A stretch of 29,566 nt of DNA from JBDRGC01 sp043818215. Its GTDB lineage: Bacteria > Chloroflexota > Anaerolineae > Anaerolineales > UBA11858. The notes beneath the pieces are model-generated. The model searched no databases and was not told the DNA's origin. It saw nothing but the letters and a program-made list of their open reading frames with translations. The stretch spans positions 1-29,566 of the forward strand of contig JBDRGC010000092.1 of assembly GCA_043818215.1 (NCBI GenBank), given 5' to 3'. This document shows positions 1 through 6,966 of this stretch, piece by piece (position 1 is the first letter of the stretch; the number at the start of each line of letters is the position of its first letter). A program made the position numbers and the translations under genes.

Positions 1-47
1 GGTATCTCCTCCATTCGACTTGAAGTGTCCGACAAAGTGATTCTCCT

Positions 48-413
48 ATGACTAACAAAGGCAAGCGCAGTATCATTCCGACCAGCGGCGGGATATTTCA
101 TGATTTAGCTAACCAGATCAAACTGATCTTTCGCCTGATGGTGGATCAGCGCGTCAGCCCGCTGCTAAAATTGCTCCCCATTGGTTCTTTAATCTACTTG
201 CTTTTTCCAGACCTTGTTCCTGGCCCTATTGATGATGCCCTTGTCATCGGTATGGGGACGTACCTGTTTGTGGAGCTTTGTCCCCCTGATATTGTTCAGG
301 AACATAAAGAAGCCTTAGAACGGGTTGTGCCGGGACGTTGGAAAGACCCAGAGAACGACACAATCAAAATCGATGAAACGGATGTCGTGGAAGGTGAATT
401 TCGGGAAGAATAG
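48..413 (+). CDS. DUF1232 (YkvA-like) small membrane protein
   Basis: A 121-residue protein whose centre (about residues 38-85) has the pattern of the DUF1232/YkvA family: a hydrophobic segment LLKLLPIGSLIYLLFPDLVP, then a PIDD turn and a second hydrophobic stretch ending near ELCPPDIV. The family is membrane-associated and has no firmly established biochemical role. The tail (about residues 95-121) is acidic and probably cytoplasmic. No good Shine-Dalgarno sequence precedes the ATG, so the start is the first available one in the window and may be preceded by an upstream gene outside it. A terminator-like hairpin starts at the stop codon. Family assignment is by motif resemblance only. Confidence 0.75.
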   Translation: MTNKGKRSIIPTSGGIFHDLANQIKLIFRLMVDQRVSPLLKLLPIGSLIYLLFPDLVPGPIDDALVIGMGTYLFVELCPPDIVQEHKEALERVVPGRWKDPENDTIKIDETDVVEGEFREE

Positions 414-470
414 GGAAACCTTCTCTGCGCAGCGATTACAATAAGGCGGAGGTTTTCCCCTCCTTTTTTT
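413..470 (+). terminator. Rho-independent terminator after the DUF1232 gene
   Basis: GGGAAACCT at the stop codon can pair with AGGTTTTCCC at about 449-460, with one bulge, and a run of seven T follows at 464-470. The loop is long (about 28 nt), so it is weaker than a classical terminator. Confidence 0.55.
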
Positions 471-473
471 ATG

Positions 474-500
474 GTAGGACGATTTTCAAAATCGTCCTAC
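474..500. repeat. 27-bp perfect palindrome
   Basis: GTAGGACGATTTT, one C, then its exact complement AAAATCGTCCTAC. It sits 12 bp upstream of the chosen rhodanese start, next to its ribosome-binding site, so an mRNA hairpin here could affect translation. It has the form of the other 27-35 bp palindromes in this window (12197, 20595, 27458). Confidence 0.85.
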
Positions 501-512
501 GAAGAGGACATA

Positions 513-998
513 ATGGCAAAGACAAAATCTAGAACGATTTCAAAACACATGCAACGTCGTGTAGAAAAGCGTCGCAAAAAGCGTTTGCTGCAACTGGGGG
601 TAGTCGTGGCAGTGATCGTTATTGTCCTGGCTGGGGCCGTCTGGGCGTTTTTAAGCCATAACTCTTCCGATGCAGATGCAGCCCAGGATGCTCTCCCCGC
701 TACAGTTTCCGCAGACGAGGCATATCAACTGTACCAGGATGGGGCTTTCTTTGTTGATGTTCGTACACTGGAAGAGTGGGACGAGTATCATATTCCAGGA
801 ACAACCCTGATACCTCTGGATGAGTTGGGCATCCGTATAGATGAAATACCGCGCGATCAAATAATCGTGGTGGTCTGCGGTTTGGGTCCCCGCAGCCAGA
901 TCGGATACGATATTTTAGTGCGGGCTGGTTTCCCCCAAGTTACCAGTATGTCTGGCGGACTGGAATCCTGGGCCGCGGCGGGGCATCCACTAGAGTAG
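513..998 (+). CDS. Membrane-anchored rhodanese-domain protein
   Basis: The frame is open from 471, but the ATG at 513 is preferred: AGAGG lies just upstream, while the 471 ATG would force translation of a 27-bp palindrome. The 161-aa product starts with a very basic cytoplasmic segment (KHMQRRVEKRRKKR), then one transmembrane helix (LGVVVAVIVIVLAGAVWAFL), then a rhodanese fold facing outside. The domain shows the family's FVDVRTLEEWDEYHIPG motif, the active-site loop beginning with the catalytic cysteine (VVVCGLGPRSQ) and the closing SGGLESWAAAG motif. Rhodaneses carry a persulfide on this cysteine for sulfur transfer; the actual donor and acceptor cannot be told. It stands alone between repeats. 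Confidence 0.88.
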   Translation: MAKTKSRTISKHMQRRVEKRRKKRLLQLGVVVAVIVIVLAGAVWAFLSHNSSDADAAQDALPATVSADEAYQLYQDGAFFVDVRTLEEWDEYHIPGTTLIPLDELGIRIDEIPRDQIIVVVCGLGPRSQIGYDILVRAGFPQVTSMSGGLESWAAAGHPLE

Positions 999-1030
999 AT
1001 ATTAGAGTTGTTGCCCAATAACGATAACGT

Positions 1031-1141
1031 TTTTTTGTACACGGATTCACACGGATTTTACGGACACCGTGCCGGCACGGCGTAAAGCGAAAAAAATAAA
1101 AGGAAAGAATCCGTGGTATCCGTGAAATCCGTGTACAAAAT
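1031..1141. repeat. Inverted-repeat element with ACACGGAT arms
   Basis: Left arm TTTTGTACACGGATT with a second CACGGATT, and a right arm at 1108-1140 whose reverse complement begins with the same 15 bases. The centre holds the palindrome CCGTGCCGGCACGG (1067-1080). A related copy with the same outer arms is at 22266-22347, so this is a dispersed non-coding element. Confidence 0.8.
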
Positions 1142-1189
1142 CCATTGCCAACTTATTTAGGAACAAGTCTATTCTACTCACCAATTCCC

Positions 1190-1219
1190 TTGACACCCCT
1201 TCTACCCCCGTGGTATCCT
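1190..1219 (+). promoter_or_regulatory. Sigma-70-type promoter for the 30-codon ORF
   Basis: A perfect -35 TTGACA (1190-1195), an 18-bp spacer and a -10 TATCCT (1214-1219). Transcription would begin near 1226, about 33 nt before the small ORF at 1259. Confidence 0.65.
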
Positions 1220-1258
1220 TCCCCCCGTTACAAAAATCTTTGAAAGGAGTGCGCCCGA

Positions 1259-1351
1259 ATGTACAACAACATGATCTATACAGTGCGAATTCGCAAGTCC
1301 GCCGATATCGGTGGGTTCGTTGTGCCTTGTCGGAGTGCGCCTATTGACTGA
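1259..1351 (+). CDS. Putative 30-aa small protein
   Basis: ATG at 1259 is preceded by AAAGGAG about 10 nt upstream, and the frame runs 30 codons to TGA at 1349. The peptide is MYNNMIYTVRIRKSADIGGF followed by VVPCRSAPID. It is framed by a consensus promoter at 1190 and a strong terminator at 1376, so this looks like a free-standing transcription unit of about 180 nt. Its MIYTVRIRKS..GGFVVPC pattern recalls the first strand and turn of HicB-type antitoxins, but it is far too short for that fold, so it could be a decayed fragment, a leader peptide, a small protein, or the incidental ORF of a small RNA. No function is assigned. Confidence 0.45.
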   Translation: MYNNMIYTVRIRKSADIGGFVVPCRSAPID

Positions 1352-1375
1352 ACGCTTGATTTTTTAGATGAGTGA

Positions 1376-1413
1376 CAGCCACGGCGCCCCAAGCCCGTGG
1401 CTGTTTTTATTTA
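1376..1413 (+). terminator. Strong Rho-independent terminator
   Basis: A perfect 9-bp stem CAGCCACGG / CCGTGGCTG (1376-1384 with 1395-1403) is followed by TTTTTATTTAT. It closes the short transcription unit that starts at 1190. Confidence 0.85.
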
Positions 1414-1433
1414 TAGTGTAATGCCCTCACCGG

Positions 1434-1470
1434 CCACGGGTGTATCAAACCCTGTGGTCTTTTTTGTTTT
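1434..1470 (+). terminator. Second terminator in tandem
   Basis: CCACGGGT pairs with ACCC-T-GTGG (one bulge) across a 7-nt loop, followed by TCTTTTTTGTTTT. It lies 20 bp after the first terminator and would back it up, insulating the ABC transporter genes from transcription from 1190. Confidence 0.65.
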
Positions 1471-1516
1471 CAGTCGTAGTAAGCCGCAAGAGTGCCAGTT
1501 CTCAAAAATGCTCTTA

Positions 1517-1570
1517 GCCAATCCGTGATTGGCGGTTTCCTGACAAAACATCGGCGAATCACGGATTCGC
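1517..1570. repeat. Two adjacent 7-bp hairpins upstream of the ABC genes
   Basis: GCCAATC-CGT-GATTGGC (1517-1533) and GCGAATC-ACG-GATTCGC (1554-1570) share the AATC...GATT pattern with 3-nt loops. The rest of the 1471-1600 gap shows no clear promoter. Confidence 0.6.
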
Positions 1571-1611
1571 CTTAGCGCAGGAAATGGGCAAAAACAGGCA
1601 AGGAGAAGAAT

Positions 1612-2473
1612 ATGTCTCAAGCAATCCTCGTAAATGATGTTTACAAGAAATTCGGCAAGCCGGGCGACCCGCTATGGAAGCGCGTCCTCAAGCGGCAGAT
1701 CAACGGCAGCGGCAAGCCAAACAAAAATGGCAACAAGAAGACCGAAGTGATTGCCGTCAACAACGTTTCCCTCGAAGTGCAAGAGGGCGAAATATTTGGC
1801 GTGCTGGGCCCCAACGGGTCCGGCAAGTCCACCCTGATCCGCCTGATGGCGACTCTCCTGCTGCCCGATGGCGGCAACCTGAATATCTTCGGCCACGATG
1901 TGGTTGCTGATCCCCTCGAGGTGCAGAGACTCATCAACCGCGTCTCGGTGGAAGCATCTTTCTTCAAGAAGCTCTCCCCCATGGAGAATCTGATGTACGG
2001 CGCCCGACTTTACGGCATGGCCGGAGCCGAAACCAAAAGGCGGGTAGTCGAAATCCTGACCCGCCTGGGATTGGAGGAACGCTCCATCTTTCGCCCGATG
2101 GAGGAAATGTCCCGCGGCATGCAGCAGAAAGTTGCCATTGCCCGCGCCCTGCTCTCCAAGCCGCGCTTGCTGCTGCTCGACGAACCCACCACTGGTCTCG
2201 ATCCCCCGCTCCAAGCGTGAGGTACAAGCCGTGATCGAAGAACTGCGCGACGAGCACGGCACCACCATGCTGCTCACCACTCACGATATGGCCGAAGCCG
2301 ACATCCTGTGTGACCGTGTCGCCATCATGGACAAAGGCAGCGTAGTCGCCCTGGATACACCCGAAAATTTGAAGAAGCTGGTTCCCAACAACAACGGTCG
2401 CGAAACAACACTAGAAGACGTGTTCCTAGCGTTGACGGGACGCAAGCTCAAAGATGAAGAGAATAAAGAATAG
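1612..2473 (+). CDS. ABC-2 type exporter ATP-binding protein, frameshifted
   Basis: ATP-hydrolysing subunit of a DrrA-like ABC-2 exporter, working with the permease at 2660. AGGAG at 1601 precedes the start. Walker A GPNGSGKST is at residues 66-74, the signature MSRGMQQK at 166-173 and Walker B LLLLDE at 186-191. An unusual basic, Gly/Asn/Lys-rich insert (about residues 15-45) interrupts the first strands. The frame breaks right after GLDP: a run of five C at 2203-2207 shifts it to a stop at 2218. Dropping one C restores GLDPRSKREVQ and continues to the H-loop (LLTTHDMAEA) and the family's C-terminal ETTLEDVFLALTGR, stopping at 2473 (286 aa). As written, the protein would lack the D-loop end and the switch histidine. 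A sequencing or assembly error in the C run is the simplest explanation; a real mutation is possible. Confidence 0.88.
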
Positions 2474-2478
2474 AGAGT

Positions 2479-2639
2479 AGAGATTGGTAATTGGAGATTA
2501 GTAATTGGAGATTAGTAATTGAAGCTTGGAGCTTGGTTTGTCAATCTCTAATCTCCAATCTCCAATCTCCAATCTCCAATCTCCAATCTCTAATCTCCAA
2601 TCTCCAATCTCCAATCTCTATCTCCAATCTCTATCTCCA
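2479..2639. repeat. Facing heptad arrays (GGAGATT / AATCTCC)
   Basis: Two TTGGAGATTAGTAA units (2490-2516) face about 13 imperfect AATCTCC heptads (2542-2639). The arms are complementary, so the region between ATPase and permease genes can fold as a long hairpin. Confidence 0.9.
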
Positions 2640-2659
2640 GACCCCATAGGAGCAACCTC

Positions 2660-3496
2660 ATGACAACAACCTCAACCGCCATCCACCAACTGCGCGCTTC
2701 CTACGCCTTCGTGGAGCGCAACGCCAACTTAGTCAAACGCTACTGGACCTGGGAACTGGTCTGGATGGTCTACTCCATCGCCGACAGTCTGGCCGTCAGT
2801 TATATTGGCCTGGGAATGGAACAAATCAGCGGAGCATCGAATATAGATGGCCGTTACCTGGTGCTGTACCTGGTCATTGGCACGTTGGTATGGCGTTTCC
2901 TGTCGATTATATTCTACTGGATAACCGACCTGATCAGCATCGAGCGCTGGGAGGGTACTATCGAATACACTCTCATGGCTCCCATTCCTCGTCTGACCCA
3001 CATGGCCGGACAGACTATGTTCGCCGTAGTTTACAGTATGTTTTTTACCGGAGTTATCCTGGCAGTAGTCGTCAATATGTTCAATATCGACCTGAGCCAG
3101 GCTAACCTGCCGGGCAGCGCACTCATGCTGCTGGCCGGCAGCCTGTCTTTCGTCGGCATTGGCATTATGGGTTCCAGCCTGCCGCTGCTCTTCCCCGAGC
3201 GCGGCTCACAGATGACCCATATCATCATCGCCGTCTTGCTGCTGATCTCAGGGGTGTACTACCCAGTCGAAGTTCTGCCCGCTTTCCTGCAAAAGTTGTC
3301 CGTCTTCAGCCCGGCAACCTACGTGCTGACCGGCGTCCGCCAGTCCCTGCTGGAGGGCATGCCCTCCGTTCAGCTTTGGCCTAATATTTGGCCCACGCTG
3401 CTGATCGGCGTCCTCGCCATCCCCGCCGGACTGTGGGTCTTCGGGCAGGCCGAGAAATACGCCAAGCGAACAGGGAAATTACATCGTAATGGCTGA
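2660..3496 (+). CDS. ABC-2 type transporter permease
   Basis: A 278-aa integral membrane protein with about six predicted helices (roughly residues 30-50, 65-88, 116-140, 152-176, 186-204, 243-263). The ERWEGTIEYTLMAPIPR segment (95-111) and LISGVYYPVEVLP followed by SPATYVL (195-223) are typical of the ABC-2 permease family. AGGAG at 2648 precedes the ATG by 7 nt. It would form the membrane channel for the ATPase encoded just upstream, as a dimer or with a partner. The substrate cannot be told; relatives export drugs, lipids or polysaccharides. The 186-bp gap to the ATPase gene is filled by repeats rather than a visible promoter, so the two are probably co-transcribed. Confidence 0.92.
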   Translation: MTTTSTAIHQLRASYAFVERNANLVKRYWTWELVWMVYSIADSLAVSYIGLGMEQISGASNIDGRYLVLYLVIGTLVWRFLSIIFYWITDLISIERWEGTIEYTLMAPIPRLTHMAGQTMFAVVYSMFFTGVILAVVVNMFNIDLSQANLPGSALMLLAGSLSFVGIGIMGSSLPLLFPERGSQMTHIIIAVLLLISGVYYPVEVLPAFLQKLSVFSPATYVLTGVRQSLLEGMPSVQLWPNIWPTLLIGVLAIPAGLWVFGQAEKYAKRTGKLHRNG

Positions 3497-3516
3497 TTCG
3501 TGGAAGGTGGAGAGGG

Positions 3517-3552
3517 GAGCGTGGAGCGGTGAGCGAAAATCGCTCCACGCTC
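3517..3552. repeat. 12-bp-stem hairpin in the gap before the first GNAT gene
   Basis: GAGCGTGGAGCG (3517-3528) pairs perfectly with CGCTCCACGCTC (3541-3552). The GCGTGGAG heptad is the same as that of the array at 12010-12090. Confidence 0.7.
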
Positions 3553-3612
3553 TCGCGAAGCATCCCCGACAGGGGGCACCCTCGACCCTCAACGAGAAAC
3601 AAGGAGAAAAAA

Positions 3613-4632
3613 ATGACTGCACCAACCCTAAACACAGAATCCCTACACATCCCCAACGCCCCCGCTATCTCCGGTCTGAGCTTCCGCCGTTTCAGCGGAG
3701 AGGCCGATTACCCCAATATGCTGGCCGTCATCGAGGGCTGTAAAGACGAAGACGGCATCGAGCGCACCGAAACGCTCGAAGACATCACCCGCAACTACGC
3801 CCACCTGCTCAATTGCGACCCCTACAAAGACGTGCTCTTCGCCGAGGTTGATGGCGAGATGGTCGGTTACAGTCGAGTTTTCTGGGAGCGGCTGGATGAG
3901 GGCCTCCGCATCTACACCCTGTTCGGCTTCCTGCTGCCTCGCTGGCGGCGGCGGGGTATTGGTACGGTCATGCTGCAACACAACGAGGCCCGCCTGCGCC
4001 ACATCGCTGCCGGCCACCCCGCGGGCGACCCACGCTTCTTCCAATCCTGGGCCGCCGACACCGAGAAGTCCACCGCCGCTTTGTTGCAAAGTCATGGCTA
4101 CGGCCCCATCCGGCACGAATTCAAGATGGTGCGCGACCTCTCGGAACCCTTCCCCGAGGCTCACATGCCCGCGGGGTTGGAAGTCCGCCCGGTGAAAGAA
4201 GAGCATATCTGGCCTGTGATCCGGGCTGCGGATGAAGCTTTTCAGGATCACTGGGGCTATCGACCGATCGCGGACGAGGAATTCGAGGGCTGGAAGAAAA
4301 GCCCCGACTTTCGTCCCGAACTGTGGAAGGTAGCCTGGGACGGTGACCAAATCGCCGGCAGCGTGCAGAACTTCTACAATCCGCGTGAGAACGAAGAGTA
4401 CAATCGCAAACGCGGTTACACCGAGGGCATCAGCACCCGCCGCCCCTGGCGCAAACGCGGCCTGGCCAGTTCGCTCATCGTGCAGAGCATGAAGATGTTC
4501 AAAGAGATGGGCATGACAGAAACCGCCCACGGCGTGGATACCCAAAACTTGTCCGGTGCGCTGAACCTGTACGAGAGTCTCGGCTATCGTTCGGTCAAGC
4601 AGCACACGATTTATCGGAAAGCAATGGAGTGA
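3613..4632 (+). CDS. Tandem GNAT acetyltransferase
   Basis: The frame is open from 3529, but AAGGAG at 3601-3606 points to the ATG at 3613, giving 339 aa. Two GCN5-related N-acetyltransferase domains are in series, each with the acetyl-CoA pyrophosphate-binding loop R/Q-x-x-G-x-G/A: WRRRGIGTVML (about residues 111-121) and RPWRKRGLASSLIVQSM (about 279-295), the latter followed by the family's DTQNLSGALNLYESLGY. The layout resembles two-domain GNATs such as mycothiol synthase, but nothing here fixes the substrate. The next gene encodes a protein of the same layout and nearly the same length, suggesting an old duplication. Position after the ABC exporter permits co-transcription with it. Confidence 0.88.
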   Translation: MTAPTLNTESLHIPNAPAISGLSFRRFSGEADYPNMLAVIEGCKDEDGIERTETLEDITRNYAHLLNCDPYKDVLFAEVDGEMVGYSRVFWERLDEGLRIYTLFGFLLPRWRRRGIGTVMLQHNEARLRHIAAGHPAGDPRFFQSWAADTEKSTAALLQSHGYGPIRHEFKMVRDLSEPFPEAHMPAGLEVRPVKEEHIWPVIRAADEAFQDHWGYRPIADEEFEGWKKSPDFRPELWKVAWDGDQIAGSVQNFYNPRENEEYNRKRGYTEGISTRRPWRKRGLASSLIVQSMKMFKEMGMTETAHGVDTQNLSGALNLYESLGYRSVKQHTIYRKAME

Positions 4633-4770
4633 AACGTGAGACATGAGACGTGAAACGTGAAGATGTGACGAAGTCCCCGAAGCGCAGCCGAGTGGGAAAC
4701 GCGAATTCACTCGTCACGCCTCATGCTTCACGCTTCACGCATCACTCTTCACGTTTCACGTATCACTTAT
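4633..4770. repeat. Facing GTGAAAC / TTCACGC heptad arrays with a dispersed 39-bp unit
   Basis: Heptads such as GTGAAAC and GTGAGAC (4633-4662) face complementary CACGCTT/TCACGTT heptads (4712-4770). Between them lies a 39-bp unit (4665-4703, GTGACGAAGTCCCCGAAGC...) that recurs at 5838, 5874 and 12093. Confidence 0.85.
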
Positions 4771-4784
4771 CACTGGAGACAATC

Positions 4785-5807
4785 ATGAGTACATCACTAC
4801 CCCCCGGCTTTACTACCTGTCCCGCTACAATAGGCGACATCCCAGCCGCGGTTGACCTGTTCAACGACTTTACCGAGTACTATCTCGGAATCCGCGAGGC
4901 CACGGTGGGCGACATCCGCAACGAGTGGACTTCCCCCGGCTTTGAACCCGAGAATGATATCCGGCTGGTCTTCAGCCCCGGGGGGAAGCTGGTCGGTCAT
5001 ATCGAAGTGTGGACCAACGCCAATCCGCCTGTGCAGCCCTGGGTCTGGGGCCGCGTGCATCCTGATTTCGAGGGGCAGGGCCTCGGCATGGCTTTGCTGA
5101 TCTGGGCCGAGGAGCGCGCCCGGCAGGCTATCCCCCGCTGCCCCGCGGATGCCCGTGTCGTCATGCGCACATACATTTCCAGCAGCATCGAGTCTCCCAG
5201 GCATCTTTTCGAAGCGCAAGGCCTGAAACTCATCCGTCACAGCTTCCGCATGTTGATCGAGATGGACGGAGCGCCCCCCGGCCCCGCCTGGCCCGAGGGC
5301 ATCCGCATCCGCATCCCCAATGACCCCGCGGCGGAAATCGAGGCCATCTACCGCGCCGATGAAGAAGCCTTCAGAGACCACTTCGGCTACGTCGAGGAGC
5401 CTTTCGAGGAGGGGTTGGCTCGCTACAGGCATCACTTCCTTGAAATCGAAAACTTCGACCCCAGCCTGTGGTTTCTGGCTATGGATGGCGTCCCGCAGGT
5501 GGATGAGAGCGAAATCGCCGGGATTTGCCTGTGCCGCCAGCACTCCTGGGAAGACCCCGAATGCGGCTACGTTTCCAACCTGGCCGTGCGCCGTCCGTGG
5601 CGTAAACGCGGTATCGGTCTGGCCCTGCTGCATCACGCTTTCGGCGAATACTACTGCCGCGGCTTCCGCAAAGTTGCCCTGGGCGTGGACGCGCAAAACC
5701 TGACCGGCGCACTGCGGCTGTACGAGAAAGCCGGTATGAGCGTCCACCGTCAGTATGACCTGTACGAAAAAGAACTTCGGCCGGGCCGGGATTTAAGTGT
5801 GCAATAG
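4785..5807 (+). CDS. Tandem GNAT acetyltransferase (paralogue)
   Basis: GGAG at 4775-4778 selects the ATG at 4785, although the frame is open from 4650 through repeat DNA. The 340-aa product has two GNAT domains, with acetyl-CoA loops FEGQGLGMALL (about 94-104) and RPWRKRGIGLALLHHAF (about 270-286), the second followed by GVDAQNLTGALRLYEKAGM. Its second half aligns by eye with that of the preceding protein (RPWRKRG, V-D-Q-NL-GAL-LYE), while the first halves differ more, so the two may act on related but different amines. Substrate is unknown. Confidence 0.88.
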   Translation: MSTSLPPGFTTCPATIGDIPAAVDLFNDFTEYYLGIREATVGDIRNEWTSPGFEPENDIRLVFSPGGKLVGHIEVWTNANPPVQPWVWGRVHPDFEGQGLGMALLIWAEERARQAIPRCPADARVVMRTYISSSIESPRHLFEAQGLKLIRHSFRMLIEMDGAPPGPAWPEGIRIRIPNDPAAEIEAIYRADEEAFRDHFGYVEEPFEEGLARYRHHFLEIENFDPSLWFLAMDGVPQVDESEIAGICLCRQHSWEDPECGYVSNLAVRRPWRKRGIGLALLHHAFGEYYCRGFRKVALGVDAQNLTGALRLYEKAGMSVHRQYDLYEKELRPGRDLSVQ

Positions 5808-5837
5808 ATGGGTGAGTGAGACATGAGACGTGAAAAC

Positions 5838-5912
5838 GTGACGCAGTCCCCGAAGCATAGCGGAGTGGGAAACGTGACGGAGTCCCCTAAGTCTGGCGGA
5901 GTGGGAAGCGTG
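5838..5912. repeat. Two tandem copies of the dispersed 39-bp repeat
   Basis: Copies begin at 5838 (GTGACGCAGTCCCCGAAGC...) and 5874 (GTGACGGAGTCCCCTAAGT...), each ending in AGTGGGAA-CGTG. Other copies are at 4665 and 12093. The rest of 5808-5958 holds no gene. Confidence 0.85.
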
Positions 5913-5958
5913 CTAACTACCGGCATTCAGTACAGAAATTGGTAGTGATAATAAAAGT

Positions 5959-6090
5959 AAGTGATGGCTCGTTCCACTGCTCCGCGGTGGAACGCTTGCG
6001 AGGACCTGCTACGTCCCAGAGCGGAGCGTAGAGCGCCTATGCGGCGGGGTTACGACGCTCCGTATCGTAACCAGAGCAAGGCCATCACTT
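5959..6090. other. Closed multi-hairpin element, possible structured RNA or MITE
   Basis: A perfect 10-bp closing stem (AAGTGATGGC at 5959-5968 with GCCATCACTT at 6081-6090) encloses two perfect 7-8 bp hairpins: GTTCCAC/GTGGAAC (5971-5993) and GGTTACG/CGTAACC (6047-6072), with a weaker CTACG/CGTAG between. No coding frame is evident. It could be a non-coding RNA or a small non-autonomous element. Confidence 0.5.
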
Positions 6091-6095
6091 AGTAT

Positions 6096-6116
6096 GCACC
6101 GTGCCGGTACGGGTGC
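6096..6116. repeat. Short palindrome related to CCGTGCCGG repeats
   Basis: GCACCGTGCCGGTACGGGTGC. Related copies are at 1067-1080 (CCGTGCCGGCACGG) and near 15626-15648 (ATCGTGCCGGTATGGTAT). Confidence 0.6.
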
Positions 6117-6138
6117 AAGAATTTCACTTGTAACATAA

Positions 6139-6269
6139 CTAATGGGGGCCAACGGCTTTCCCCCCCGAAAAGACAAAAGTGGGCGGTATTGGACTTGAAT
6201 AGCATCCCCTAATGGGGGCCAACGGCTTTCCCCCCCGAAAAGACAAAAGTGGGCGGTATTGGACTCGAA
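6139..6269. repeat. 61-bp direct repeat containing the tRNA-Val 3' end
   Basis: Copies at 6139-6199 and 6209-6269 differ at one base (6196 T, 6266 C). The right copy runs from downstream flank into the acceptor stem and part of the T arm of the tRNA; the left copy is a detached tRNA fragment. The shared flank has C-run/G-run complementarity (GGGGGCC with CCCCCCC) that could be a weak terminator for the tRNA. Confidence 0.92.
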
Positions 6270-6323
6270 CCAACGGCCTTTGCGATGTCAACGCAACGCT
6301 CTAACCAACTGAGCTAACCGCCC
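6250..6323 (-). tRNA. tRNA-Val (anticodon GAC)
   Basis: On the minus strand: acceptor GGGCGGT/ACCGCCC, D arm GCTC-AGTTGGTTA-GAGC, anticodon arm TTGCG-TTGACAT-CGCAA with anticodon GAC, five-base variable loop, T arm GTTGG-TTCGAGT-CCAAT, discriminator A. All four stems pair. The terminal CCA is not encoded and must be added by the CCA enzyme. Confidence 0.97.
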
Positions 6324-6334
6324 GAGCGACCTGC

Positions 6335-6363
6335 ATTATACACGCTCCATAGTGTTAGGGCAA
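6335..6363 (-). promoter_or_regulatory. tRNA-Val promoter
   Basis: Minus strand -10 TATAAT (6335-6340), 17-bp spacer, -35 TTGCCC (6358-6363). Transcription would start only a few bases before the mature tRNA 5' end. Confidence 0.7.
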
Positions 6364-6402
6364 GCCAAGAGAGACAGCAAACAGCGCAGTCGGGTTGCAA
6401 AC

Positions 6403-6430
6403 AAAAAAGCCAGCGTTTTGCTGGCTTTAC
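6403..6430 (-). terminator. Terminator after the PIN gene
   Basis: Read on the minus strand, GCCAGC-AAAAC-GCTGGC is followed by TTTTTT. The A-run before the stem on one side and TTTACTTT on the other make it partly bidirectional. It separates the PIN operon from the tRNA. Confidence 0.8.
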
Positions 6431-6465
6431 TTTCTTGACGAAGTAATTCGGGGAAGTATTTTACA

Positions 6466-6966
6466 TCAATCTATCTTCGGCAATCTGGGTTGCTTGATAA
6501 TCGGCGGATGAATGTGGATGCCTATCATAGCGTTGTACTTTTTGAGTTTTCTGTCGTAGGTGTGGAATTCACTAACGGGAAAAATGTATCGGTCTACCCA
6601 TAGCGCCGTTGCAAGGTGAATAGCGTCTTTAGGCTTCAATATCCAGCCATGAGGAATAGATTCCCGAATCAACATACGAGCGTGGAGCATGATTTCTACA
6701 GTGGGTTCTATCATCGTAACCGCTGGATTGTTCCAGAATTCATCCAATGTCTTTTCAATCTCCGGGTCTAATAACTCACCCTGTTTTTCGTAACCAGCGA
6801 TGGAGACTTCCACAATACTTTCTGTTGATGTAATGATTCGGAATTTCTCAGCAACGGCCAAGTCGAAGAGTTTCAAGACCGTATCAGCTCTTTGAGTCTC
6901 ATCGTTGATATAGGCCAGAAAAACGGCGCTGTCCCAATAGATTGCAGGAATGTTCTTAGATGCCAT
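6466..6966 (-). CDS. PIN-domain protein (VapC-like putative ribonuclease)
   Basis: A 166-aa protein with the spaced acidic residues of the PIN nuclease fold: D12 in IYWDSAVFLAYI, E49 (or E53) in TSTESIVEVS, D114 in LKPKDAIHLATA and D138 in FHTYDRKL. PIN domains bind Mg2+ or Mn2+ through these residues and cleave RNA; most small bacterial ones are toxins of type II toxin-antitoxin pairs. Its first 11 bp overlap the end of the upstream gene, so the two are translationally coupled. No short VapB-like antitoxin is next to it; the only partner is the 253-aa protein upstream. Toxin activity is inferred from the family and context. Confidence 0.87.
   Translation of the reverse strand: MASKNIPAIYWDSAVFLAYINDETQRADTVLKLFDLAVAEKFRIITSTESIVEVSIAGYEKQGELLDPEIEKTLDEFWNNPAVTMIEPTVEIMLHARMLIRESIPHGWILKPKDAIHLATALWVDRYIFPVSEFHTYDRKLKKYNAMIGIHIHPPIIKQPRLPKID

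Noticed and set aside
1259..1351. HicB antitoxin
   Set aside because: Only the first strands resemble HicB; 30 residues cannot form the fold and no HicA gene is next to it.
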